From NCBI GenBank assembly GCA_002786855.1, contig PCUU01000022.1, positions 1 to 45,299 of the forward strand: a stretch of 45,299 bases of DNA, in the 5' to 3' direction. The notes under the pieces were generated by a model that worked only from the letters and a program-made list of their open reading frames with translations, was not told where the DNA came from and searched no databases. Below are positions 24,011 to 31,431 of this stretch, one piece after another. How positions within the stretch are numbered: the first letter of the stretch is position 1; every line of letters begins with the position of its first letter. The translations under genes and the position numbers were made by a program. The DNA is from Cytophagales bacterium CG12_big_fil_rev_8_21_14_0_65_40_12. GTDB taxonomy: Bacteria > Bacteroidota > Bacteroidia > Cytophagales > Cyclobacteriaceae.

Positions 24011-26053
24011 TTAGCTCAGTGCAGCTTTTACTTTTCTGCGCAACCAGCTCCTTTGTTTAGAAACTTCACCAATCACCTCTTCCATAATGTCGGCCCTAAC
24101 ACCGTTCAAGAAGAGTAAAGGCTTTTTGCCTACGAATTTTTTATACACTTTAATGGCATGCTGATCGGCTTCATTCCATTTTCTGTCTGCCTTGGTCACC
24201 ATCACATGGATGTCCGCGTTTTTTACATATTCATGACCATAAGGATGATTCAAAATGGAAGGGATTTCAATCCAGTTGAAGTCATGTTCATGGCGTGGAT
24301 ATTTTTCTGCAATAAATTTTTGAGCTGTTTCAATGAGCATCGTTTTGCCTTCTTCGGGATGTATGCTGAATACGACAATGTTCTTTATCTTTTTTGCATC
24401 CGTACTTTGGACCTTAAGTTCCTGCACAAAGAGGTTCATGGCCTGATTTCTAATCAAATTGAAGTCAATGGGCGATTTATGCTCTTTCTTTGGGCTTTTA
24501 GGCAAGAGGCCACCTAGCTTCAATCCCGTTTGAAGGCTTGCGTTTTTGGGACTTTTTAAGCTGCTATCCATCATTTCTACCCCTATAATGCCGCCTGCTG
24601 GCAGAATTATTCCTACAATAAAGGCCAAGGCTACCATCATTATGGCTTTCGATTTTTCGGGTTGCGCAGGAAAGAACGGCCTGTCGATTACTTTGAGATT
24701 GCTCGACAGTAGCATATTGTATTTGTGCAGCCTGGCTTCATTGAAACTGTGTAAGTTTTCTAGGTATTCTCTTTCGGCCACATCAATTTCTCTTTCAAGT
24801 CTTTTTAATGTAGAACCTAAAGGCGCAAATCGTGCATAGATTTTTTCATACTCTTCCTGATGGGTTTTCATCACTTGGAGTTTTGCCGTAGTTTCTTCTT
24901 TGGCAATCACAAAGTTGAGCCATTGATCAAGCAGGTTGGCGGTAGGGAGGCCGTCAGGAGTTTGGTTGACGTAGATTACAGATTTGGCTGCGGCTGTCAT
25001 TTCGTTTTTTAAGGTCGAAATTTTAGCTTCTAAATCGCTTTTGGCAATTATCGCTTCCTTGCTCATGGTGCTGTCGTTGAACAAATTGATTTCGGTGAGC
25101 TGGTTGGTATAGTCTGCCATTTGACCCTGGTTTCGGGCGATTCTTTGTTGCAAAAGAGGAAGAATGCTTTTGTCGTCTATTTCGGACTCTACTTTGGCAA
25201 GGGCAGATTCTGCACCTGCTTTGATTTTGAGTTGTTCCTGGTATTGTTTGTCTAGCTCTTCCTTGTTGCCAGAGATAAATCGGGTTTGTTCGTAGTAATT
25301 GATGATTTGATTCTGTACCCTGAATTTCAGTAAATCATCTTCGGCTTTTTTGAGCCTACTTTGAGATTTGTTTGTGGCAGTTTCAAAGAATTCGATCACG
25401 GAGTCTGTTTGGCCCTCTTTGATTTCTTTTTGTTTCTTCAGAAAAATATCAGTGAGATAAATCAATGTGAGTTGGCTCATATAAGGATCAATAGAAGAAT
25501 ATTCCATACGGATCATGTCGCTATTGCCTTCTCTGATGACCATGATTTTCTCAAGCTGCTCCAAGCCGAAGAATGGGTTTTTGGAGTTGGTGATGTTGTA
25601 AATCACATTGTATTTGTCGGCTTCTCTTTGTTCTACCAACAAGTCATACACCAATTCCAAGGAATCAGAGTTTACAAAATCAAGGTTTAAACCTTGCAAA
25701 GAAAGGATCAATTCTTCTTGATTTTCAGGCAATAAGGGGTTCTTATTGTTTTTAAGGTCGATCAGGGTTTTTGCCAAAAGCCGTGCCGATAGCTGCTTTT
25801 GGGTTTCGAGCGAAGTGGCCATATTGATCAGGTTCTCCATCTCGTTGTTGGTGAAAGCGTAGTCTATTCTTTCGCCCTTGTTACTTTCTATGTTATAGCC
25901 AGAAATAAGGCCAGTGTTTAGCAAAGTGTGGCTTTTGAACTCTTCCTTATTGTCTTTATTCATCCAATAGACTAGGAATGCCATCGTAAAAGCAGTTCCA
26001 ACTATCACGATGCTGAATCGAACGAGTAACCTAACAATTTGAACGAAGGTCAT
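24011..26053 (-). CDS. Wzc-like polysaccharide copolymerase with degenerate P-loop domain
   Basis: Product of 680 residues. A first membrane helix at about 13-32 (FSIVIVGTAFTMAFLVYWM), a long periplasmic coiled region (about 60-465, rich in Glu, Lys and Gln, with ATNKSQSRLKKAEDDLLKF) and a second helix near 470-495 (AIMMVALAFIVGIILPAGG) give the Wzz/GNVR layout. The cytoplasmic end has NIVVFSIHPEEGKT where BY-kinases have an S.xPGEGKS Walker A; the first Gly is replaced, no Walker A' (ILIDaDlR) segment follows, and there is no terminal Tyr cluster. So it probably is not an active tyrosine kinase. It lies between the TolC-like gene (3 bases upstream) and the glycosyltransferase. It would set chain length or export for the polysaccharide. 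Confidence 0.82.
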   Translation of the reverse strand: MTFVQIVRLLVRFSIVIVGTAFTMAFLVYWMNKDNKEEFKSHTLLNTGLISGYNIESNKGERIDYAFTNNEMENLINMATSLETQKQLSARLLAKTLIDLKNNKNPLLPENQEELILSLQGLNLDFVNSDSLELVYDLLVEQREADKYNVIYNITNSKNPFFGLEQLEKIMVIREGNSDMIRMEYSSIDPYMSQLTLIYLTDIFLKKQKEIKEGQTDSVIEFFETATNKSQSRLKKAEDDLLKFRVQNQIINYYEQTRFISGNKEELDKQYQEQLKIKAGAESALAKVESEIDDKSILPLLQQRIARNQGQMADYTNQLTEINLFNDSTMSKEAIIAKSDLEAKISTLKNEMTAAAKSVIYVNQTPDGLPTANLLDQWLNFVIAKEETTAKLQVMKTHQEEYEKIYARFAPLGSTLKRLEREIDVAEREYLENLHSFNEARLHKYNMLLSSNLKVIDRPFFPAQPEKSKAIMMVALAFIVGIILPAGGIIGVEMMDSSLKSPKNASLQTGLKLGGLLPKSPKKEHKSPIDFNLIRNQAMNLFVQELKVQSTDAKKIKNIVVFSIHPEEGKTMLIETAQKFIAEKYPRHEHDFNWIEIPSILNHPYGHEYVKNADIHVMVTKADRKWNEADQHAIKVYKKFVGKKPLLFLNGVRADIMEEVIGEVSKQRSWLRRKVKAALS

Positions 26054-26056
26054 GGC

Positions 26057-26767
26057 TTATTTGATTATGGATTGTCCTACTAATTGTTCAAGTGACTTAA
26101 GGTTGTACCAAACTTCACTTTTGATTTTTTCTAATTCTATTTTCGCAGTGGTGGTAAGGTCTACTACCATTCTGTATTGATCAATGTCTAGTCTGCCAGC
26201 TTTAAAGTAGTTTTCGGCAATCTCGAGGGCGGTTGCGTTGGTTTCTACTTTGTCATTTTGAAGTTTCATGGTTTTCAAAGAAAGACTCAGCTGATTGTAG
26301 CGGCTGATCACTTCTTCGCTGATCATCGTTTTCAAATCTTCTTTTTGGTATTCCATCTCTTCAATGGCCAACTGGTTTATTTTGATTTTATTTTTTCGTT
26401 CCGAAATGGCCGAAATGGGCAGTCTCAAACTTATGCCTACTCCATAAGTAGCGTTTTGTCGCGTAATGAAAGTAGCCTGATTGTCCGTGCTCGTAGTCAG
26501 CTGATCGGCTATGATGCCCGTACCGTAATTGTAGCCCGCAGTGAGCGCCACATGCTGCATCCAATCCTTTTTCGTCATTGTAATTTCTTGTTCACGTTGC
26601 AATTGACCAGCGCCCAAACGCTTGATCAATGGCGCCCTGTTGATTGCCATTTGAATCAATGTGTCCAGAGGACGGATTTTGTCGATGCCAATTTCGGCAC
26701 GCTCGTTTTGTGCCTGGCTTGAAAACCAAGTAATGCTCAGCAGAGATATAAGGATTAACCTTTTCAT
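26057..26767 (-). CDS. Half-length TolC-like outer membrane protein
   Basis: Product of 236 residues with a signal peptide (MKRLILISLLSITWFSSQAQ). The sequence has one TolC-type repeat only: an amphipathic start LDTLIQMAINRAP, QREQEITMTKKDWMQHVALTAGYNYG (first barrel strand pair), VGISLRLPISA (second strand), then two long helices with QLAIEEMEYQKEDLKTMI and ENYFKAGRLDIDQYRMVVDLTT. Usual TolC-family proteins have about 430-480 residues with two such repeats. The stop is intact and the gene overlaps the preceding acyltransferase by 4 bases (ATGA), so this appears to be a genuine short form, not a truncation by damage. It could form a multimeric outer-membrane channel for the polysaccharide. 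Confidence 0.78.
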   Translation of the reverse strand: MKRLILISLLSITWFSSQAQNERAEIGIDKIRPLDTLIQMAINRAPLIKRLGAGQLQREQEITMTKKDWMQHVALTAGYNYGTGIIADQLTTSTDNQATFITRQNATYGVGISLRLPISAISERKNKIKINQLAIEEMEYQKEDLKTMISEEVISRYNQLSLSLKTMKLQNDKVETNATALEIAENYFKAGRLDIDQYRMVVDLTTTAKIELEKIKSEVWYNLKSLEQLVGQSIIK

Positions 26768-27942
26768 AGTTTTTGTTTTTCAGTTTGAATGTGTTGGCGA
26801 ACGAAAAGCTGCTTGATGCTTTGAAGCATTTGTTGAAACCCACTCGGCTTCATAAATGGCTTTTCTATTGCCTTGAAAAATATTACACTGCTAAATAACA
26901 CGATAGGGATGATGATAATCAGAGAGATCGATAACTGTACCCAATAAGCCGATGAGTAACCGAATTGGCCGATAACTGAATAAAACAATTCGAGCAAAGG
27001 CAAGTGGGTGAGGTAGATCGTATAGCACATGCCTCCTATAATTGTCACCCATTTTAAAGAGAGCATTTTTGGAAAATAATGACCTTTAAAACCTGCAATA
27101 AATACTAGGCCAAGCGACAGGTTGAAGGCGATTGTTTTATAAAATTCTTCTGTCCAGGTATAGGCCATTACCAGTAATAATATTGGAGCTAGGGCATCCC
27201 AAACCCAAGTTTTGAAATAGGCTGTTTTGCTGTCGTTGGCATAAAGATCAGCCATGAGCATTCCGATCAAAAAGTATTGCAACTGTCCGAGCAAACTGGC
27301 TTTGAAAGGGTAGAGGTTCCAGCCCAAAACATACTGATAGGAAAGCAATACAAAAGTGAAAGCAATCAAAAGCGAACGCCTTGCCCCTAGGTTTTCTTGA
27401 TTGAAATAGAGCAGGGCTATAAAAGGAGCAATCAAATAGTACTGTATTTCGACTTCTAAGGACCAGGCTACAGGGTTGATGATGGAGTATTCGCCATAAA
27501 TTATATTATGGCTGTAAGTGATGGTCGCCAGATAATGTCCGAGTAGATTGCCAAAACCCAAATTACCTTGCAGAAATAGGATCAGGGCAAAGCAACTGAT
27601 CCAGAAAAGGAAAGGAGGTTCTATTCTTGTAAGTCTTCGGGTGAGGTAGCTTTTATAATCCAGTTTAAGATTTCCTTTAGCAAAAGGCAATGTGAGTACA
27701 AATCCGCTTACAGCGAAGAAGATAAAAACACCGATTGTTCCTCGGCTGATTAAAAAAGAGAGTTGTGCTTCCCAAGCGGAAAGCGCACCCATATCCCCAC
27801 TGTATTTTAACAGTCTCTCGTTAGCATGCTGAAAAATGACGGGCATAATGGCTAAAAACCTTAAACCATCAATAAAGGGAATGTATTTGCCCGATTGAGG
27901 GTTCCGAGCCAATGAATTATAGAGTTCTTTGAGCTTATTCAT
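26764..27942 (-). CDS. Acyltransferase 3 family membrane protein (OafA-like)
   Basis: Product of 392 residues from the ATG at 27942, two bases after the sugar transferase stop; the open frame extends further upstream into that gene and is not the real start. The acyltransferase 3 signature is at the N-terminus (YIPFIDGLRFLAIMPVIFQHA), with about ten hydrophobic helices after it, RGTIGVFIFFAVSGFVL and LTRRLTRIEPPF in the typical order. Such proteins O-acetylate or otherwise acylate sugars in polysaccharides using a cytoplasmic acyl donor. The gene overlaps the TolC-like gene by 4 bases. It probably decorates the repeat unit. Confidence 0.88.
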   Translation of the reverse strand: MNKLKELYNSLARNPQSGKYIPFIDGLRFLAIMPVIFQHANERLLKYSGDMGALSAWEAQLSFLISRGTIGVFIFFAVSGFVLTLPFAKGNLKLDYKSYLTRRLTRIEPPFLFWISCFALILFLQGNLGFGNLLGHYLATITYSHNIIYGEYSIINPVAWSLEVEIQYYLIAPFIALLYFNQENLGARRSLLIAFTFVLLSYQYVLGWNLYPFKASLLGQLQYFLIGMLMADLYANDSKTAYFKTWVWDALAPILLLVMAYTWTEEFYKTIAFNLSLGLVFIAGFKGHYFPKMLSLKWVTIIGGMCYTIYLTHLPLLELFYSVIGQFGYSSAYWVQLSISLIIIIPIVLFSSVIFFKAIEKPFMKPSGFQQMLQSIKQLFVRQHIQTEKQKL

Positions 27943-27944
27943 GC

Positions 27945-28703
27945 TTAAACGTTTTCGTGTTGAAAGGCCGCGATTGGGGTTTTGATCAGGATTTTCAAAT
28001 CCATCCAAAAGTTATGTTTCAGGGCGTACTCAATGTCCAGATTACTTCTGCTTTCCGCATCCATGCCTGCCTTGCCGCGTTCGGTTACCTGCCATAAACC
28101 GGTAAGGCCTGCGGGAGCCAAAAATCGACCAACCGTTTTGTCCGTAGTAAGCTTTTCGGCCTCATAAAGCGGGAGGGGACGGTTGCCCACCAGCGACATA
28201 TCCCCAATGAGAATATTGAAGAGCTGAGGAAGTTCGTCTATACTGCTATTTCGAATGATCTTGCCCACCTTGGTAATCCTTGGATCATTGTTGATTTTGA
28301 CAAAGGCCTTTTTCTCTTCGCTTGCTTTATATTTTTCGTATTCATGCTGATTAAAAAGCTCGTCATCCTTCACAAGGATGTTACTTTTTGTGTAGGCAAT
28401 CTCATCCCTGGTAAGCGGGTATGACTTTAAAGCCTCTTCCTTTTGATCCGCATATTGGTTCAAGTGCTTTAGCTTGTCTACCATTTGATCTGCATCGGTG
28501 CGCATGGACCTGAATTTGTAGAACTTGAAGATTTTATAACCCATGCCTACCCTGTAGGAATAATAAAAGACTGGTCCTTTGGATTCTAAACGAATCATTA
28601 TGGCCACTATGATGAACAATGGGCTTAGGCAAAGCACTAAAATGCCAGTGACAATAATGTCGAAAGCACGTTTTACGAAAGGTAATTTTACAGAGGGTCG
28701 CAT
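27945..28703 (-). CDS. Undecaprenyl-phosphate sugar-1-phosphate transferase (bacterial sugar transferase)
   Basis: Product of 252 residues from the ATG at 28703 (MRPSVKLPFVKRAFDIIV); a TTG eight codons upstream is less likely. The start KRAFDIIVTGILVLCLSPLFIIVAIMIRLES is the re-entrant membrane helix of the PglC/WcaJ fold; KFYKFRSM, DPRITKVGKIIRNSSIDELPQLFNIL, GDMSLVGNRPLP and PAGLTGLWQV are the catalytic signature. The insert of about 50 residues between RSM and DPRI is larger than in minimal members. It should start the lipid-linked repeat unit by placing a sugar-1-phosphate on undecaprenyl phosphate. It is the first gene of the operon. Confidence 0.92.
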   Translation of the reverse strand: MRPSVKLPFVKRAFDIIVTGILVLCLSPLFIIVAIMIRLESKGPVFYYSYRVGMGYKIFKFYKFRSMRTDADQMVDKLKHLNQYADQKEEALKSYPLTRDEIAYTKSNILVKDDELFNQHEYEKYKASEEKKAFVKINNDPRITKVGKIIRNSSIDELPQLFNILIGDMSLVGNRPLPLYEAEKLTTDKTVGRFLAPAGLTGLWQVTERGKAGMDAESRSNLDIEYALKHNFWMDLKILIKTPIAAFQHENV

Positions 28704-28927
28704 CAATGAATAATTTTTATGATGCAAAGCTATTTATCACTTTGGCGTGGGAGCCAATCTTTAGACGACTGACAGGATTTTTGAGATGACTGCTTCCAGT
28801 GTTAAGATAAGGTACGGAAGGACTTAGCTCAAAGCGCATTACTCTTTAAAAATTATATTACTAATTTTTTACGCATCGTTTTCCTAAAGGAACAAAAACA
28901 CTATCTTGAGGCAGAACTTCATACCAA

Positions 28928-29656
28928 ATGAGTCAATTGAAAATACTAATTGTTGAAGACGATGCCATGATTTCCGCCAGTCTCAAAGAGATTTTGGAAA
29001 TGCTTAATCATCAGGTAGTTGGAATCGCTGAAAACGCAGATGCTGCCATAGAACTTTGTAATGAATATGCACCAGAATTGGCCTTGTTGGACATTCAGAT
29101 TGGCGGGGACATGGACGGAGTGGATTTGGCAGAGATCATTAATGATCAATTTGATATTCCCTTTATTTTCACCACCGCTTTTGCTGACAATACCACCATT
29201 GCAAGGGCCAAGGAAAGAGCCCCTTTTGGTTATTTGGTTAAGCCTTATGGCATCAAAGATATCAATGCGGCCATTGAAATAGCCATGGTGGCCTATGGTA
29301 GATTAAAAACCGCTGAGAAAAAAGGCGGAATGTCCAAAATCATTGACAACAGCCTTTTCTTAAAAGTGGATTCGAAACTGATCAAGGTTAAAATAGAGGA
29401 TATTCTATACGTTGAAGCCAAAGGGGACTATGCCCTTTTTAAAACCAAAGCCAAAGGTTTTATCGTTCACAGCACAATGAAGAAGGTGCAAGACCGACTC
29501 GAGGAATTTAACTTTCAAAAAGTACACCGATCTTTCGTGGTCAACCTTTCCAAAATTGTGGACATCGAAGAGTCCAATCTTTTGATTGAAGATAAAGTAA
29601 TCCCGATTTCAAGGGCCAACAAAGAGGCGCTCATCGCCAAGTTGAATTTGCTTTAA
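28928..29656 (+). CDS. LytTR-family response regulator
   Basis: Product of 242 residues. The receiver domain has the acidic pair Asp11/Asp12 (VEDD), the phosphoacceptor Asp55 (LALLDIQIGG), Thr83 and Lys105 (GYLVKPYG). Residues about 138-242 are a LytTR DNA-binding domain (LFLKVDSKLIKVKIEDILYVEAKGDYALF, MKKVQDRL, VHRSFVVNLSKI). The output domain binds direct repeats in promoters. No histidine kinase is in the window, so its sensor is elsewhere. It is divergent from the polysaccharide operon across 224 bases and 20 bases before the outer-membrane protein gene, so it may control either. Confidence 0.92.
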   Translation: MSQLKILIVEDDAMISASLKEILEMLNHQVVGIAENADAAIELCNEYAPELALLDIQIGGDMDGVDLAEIINDQFDIPFIFTTAFADNTTIARAKERAPFGYLVKPYGIKDINAAIEIAMVAYGRLKTAEKKGGMSKIIDNSLFLKVDSKLIKVKIEDILYVEAKGDYALFKTKAKGFIVHSTMKKVQDRLEEFNFQKVHRSFVVNLSKIVDIEESNLLIEDKVIPISRANKEALIAKLNLL

Positions 29657-29676
29657 TAAACCTATTTACTAACAAA

Positions 29677-30366
29677 ATGACCAACCACATGAATCGATTA
29701 ATTATTTTGTGCAGCATGCTGTTGTTTTCAGCGGCTACTATAAAAGCCCAGACTTACGATACCGAAATTGATTTTGGTTTAAATGTGAAGTACTCTTCGG
29801 TACGGTTTTCTGAAGTAGATAAAAAGGAAGTAGAGGATCAGGGAGGCACTTTCGAATCGTATGGCTTATCATTTGGTACTTTTCTTCAACTAAGAGTAAA
29901 CCATTTTTATTTTCAACCAGAATTAATATACACCAGAGTTAGCTCAAAGCTTGGAAATCAACTTGGTGGTGGCCCTTATAATTATGGTGAATACGATTTT
30001 ATTTTTCATTCAATTGAATTGCCATTACTCTTAGGCTATCGAACTAGCTTTGGAAATACGGCTTTCAGAGTTGGAGGAGGTATTGTGTTCTCCTTTTTGG
30101 CAAAAACCACTGGTGAATTGTATTTAGAGCCAGGGCCAGAAGTGAGAGACATTCCACAAGAAGAATTGGATGCTTTTAATAATGTAACACTTGGTTCTAG
30201 ACTGGGTATAGGTGCAGATTTTGGGGCTTTCCTTTTTGATTTGGTATATGAAAGGTCCTTTAGTAAAGTAGGCGAGGAAATAGCCCGTCAAACACCAGTT
30301 GTGGCAGGTAATGAAAGTAGTTGGATCATTAGTGTTGGCTATAAGCTGGTCAGGGTGAAAAGATAA
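29677..30366 (+). CDS. Outer membrane beta-barrel protein (PorT-like)
   Basis: Product of 229 residues; a start four codons later (29689, MNRLIILCSMLLFSAATIKAQ) makes a neater signal peptide. The mature part is made of alternating hydrophobic/polar strands with glycine/aromatic endings (IDFGLNVKYSSVRF, FLQLRVNHFYFQPELIYTRV, LPLLLGYRTSFGNTAFRVGGGIVFSFL, LGIGADFGAFLFDLVYERSF, WIISVGYKLVRVK), the pattern of the eight-stranded outer-membrane barrel families common in Bacteroidota. It ends 24 bases from the convergent TPR gene. The role is unknown; cotranscription with the LytTR regulator suggests a surface-related response. Confidence 0.85.
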   Translation: MTNHMNRLIILCSMLLFSAATIKAQTYDTEIDFGLNVKYSSVRFSEVDKKEVEDQGGTFESYGLSFGTFLQLRVNHFYFQPELIYTRVSSKLGNQLGGGPYNYGEYDFIFHSIELPLLLGYRTSFGNTAFRVGGGIVFSFLAKTTGELYLEPGPEVRDIPQEELDAFNNVTLGSRLGIGADFGAFLFDLVYERSFSKVGEEIARQTPVVAGNESSWIISVGYKLVRVKR

Positions 30367-30390
30367 GATTTGATTGTATCAAGCTATTCA

Positions 30391-31341
30391 TCAGTTTTTC
30401 AGTGTTTTTAAGCCTGCTTTAGCCAAATCCATTGTAGGGTCTTGCTCTAAGGCTTTTTCAAAAAGGGCCTTTGCTTTTTCTTTTTCACCTAGGTGAGCGT
30501 AAATCATACCAAGCCTTGCATTTGCGCCTGAATGCGAAGGTAAATTTTTGCCTCTTTCGGCTGCTAAATAGAGATTTAGACATTCAATTCCCCTAGTCAG
30601 GTTGGTGCCAGAGATAGCACTGTTTTTGCCGATTTGATATACGCTTCCCCAGTTTTCTTGATTTAGTTTTAGATCATTCTCAAAGGCTTCTGACGACTTA
30701 CTGTAGTTGCCTCGATTTTGGTAGAAAACACCTAAGCCGCCCAGAAATCTTGGGTCTAACTCCGCGAGTGCTACAAACTCTTTTTCGGCCAATCCCCATG
30801 CTTCTTGTCTTTGGTAAATTGTCACTTTGGCCCTATGGCCTTCCACTTTATTTACCTTGGCAATATCATCGGCTGCCTTAAGTGCATTTTCCCAACTACC
30901 TCCCATAAATCCCGGTGCTTGACTATAAAATTCAACAAGTCCCCATTGGGCGTCTAAATCTTTAGGGTCAAGCGCTACGGCTCTTTCGTAGGCATTTTTA
31001 ATTTTTGGAGCCATAAAACCTTGGCGGATTTTGCTCGCACTTTGTGTAAGTGTACCAATGGCATTACCATACCAAGTATGATATTTCGCTACATCCTCCT
31101 TTTTATCTATCGCGGATCGAAAATACTCGGCAGCATCTTCGAATTCTTTTTTATCAAAAGCTATTCTACCTAAATAAAAAAGCGCTTCGGCATAGTCAGA
31201 ACTGTTGGATTTTATTGCCTTAAAGCCTGTTTTGGCTTGATCCAACTGTTTCTTATTGTATTGATCAATTGCAGAAGCCAAGCTTTGAGCTTGGGCAACT
31301 GAAACCAATAAAATAAATGATAACAATAAAATATGCTTCAT
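30391..31341 (-). CDS. Exported TPR-repeat protein
   Basis: Product of 316 residues with a signal peptide (MKHILLLSFILLVSVAQAQS). Tetratricopeptide helices follow, visible in DQAKTGFKAIKSNSSDYAEALFYLGRIAFDKKEFEDAAEYFRSAI, NAYERAVALDPKDLDAQWGLVEFY, GNYSKSSEAFENDLKLNQENW and NARLGMIYAHLGEKEKAKALFEKALEQDPTMD. It likely works as a periplasmic protein-interaction scaffold. A Gly/Trp-rich stretch (APGFMGGSWENALKAADDI) interrupts the repeats. It follows the DPP gene on the same strand, but a strong terminator separates them, so it has its own promoter. Confidence 0.85.
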   Translation of the reverse strand: MKHILLLSFILLVSVAQAQSLASAIDQYNKKQLDQAKTGFKAIKSNSSDYAEALFYLGRIAFDKKEFEDAAEYFRSAIDKKEDVAKYHTWYGNAIGTLTQSASKIRQGFMAPKIKNAYERAVALDPKDLDAQWGLVEFYSQAPGFMGGSWENALKAADDIAKVNKVEGHRAKVTIYQRQEAWGLAEKEFVALAELDPRFLGGLGVFYQNRGNYSKSSEAFENDLKLNQENWGSVYQIGKNSAISGTNLTRGIECLNLYLAAERGKNLPSHSGANARLGMIYAHLGEKEKAKALFEKALEQDPTMDLAKAGLKTLKN

Positions 31342-31394
31342 AAGAATGAGATCAGGTTCACCATTAAAAGGTAATGACGCAATTCGAATTGATC

Positions 31395-31424
31395 AAAAAA
31401 AAGCCTCGATATTTCGAGGCTTTT
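31395..31424 (-). terminator. Terminator of the S9/DPP gene
   Basis: On the minus strand a stem of AAAAGCCTCGA with TCGAGGCTTTT (GCCTCGA at 31403-31409, TCGAGGC at 31414-31420) is followed by eight T residues. It begins 7 bases after the stop codon of the peptidase. Confidence 0.88.
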
Positions 31425-31431
31425 GATCTAG

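Noticed and set aside
24011-26053. Active tyrosine kinase of BY type
   Set aside because: Walker A is incomplete, Walker A' and the Tyr-rich tail are absent.
26258-26722. 154-codon plus-strand frame
   Set aside because: Antisense shadow of the TolC-like gene; no signal or motif.
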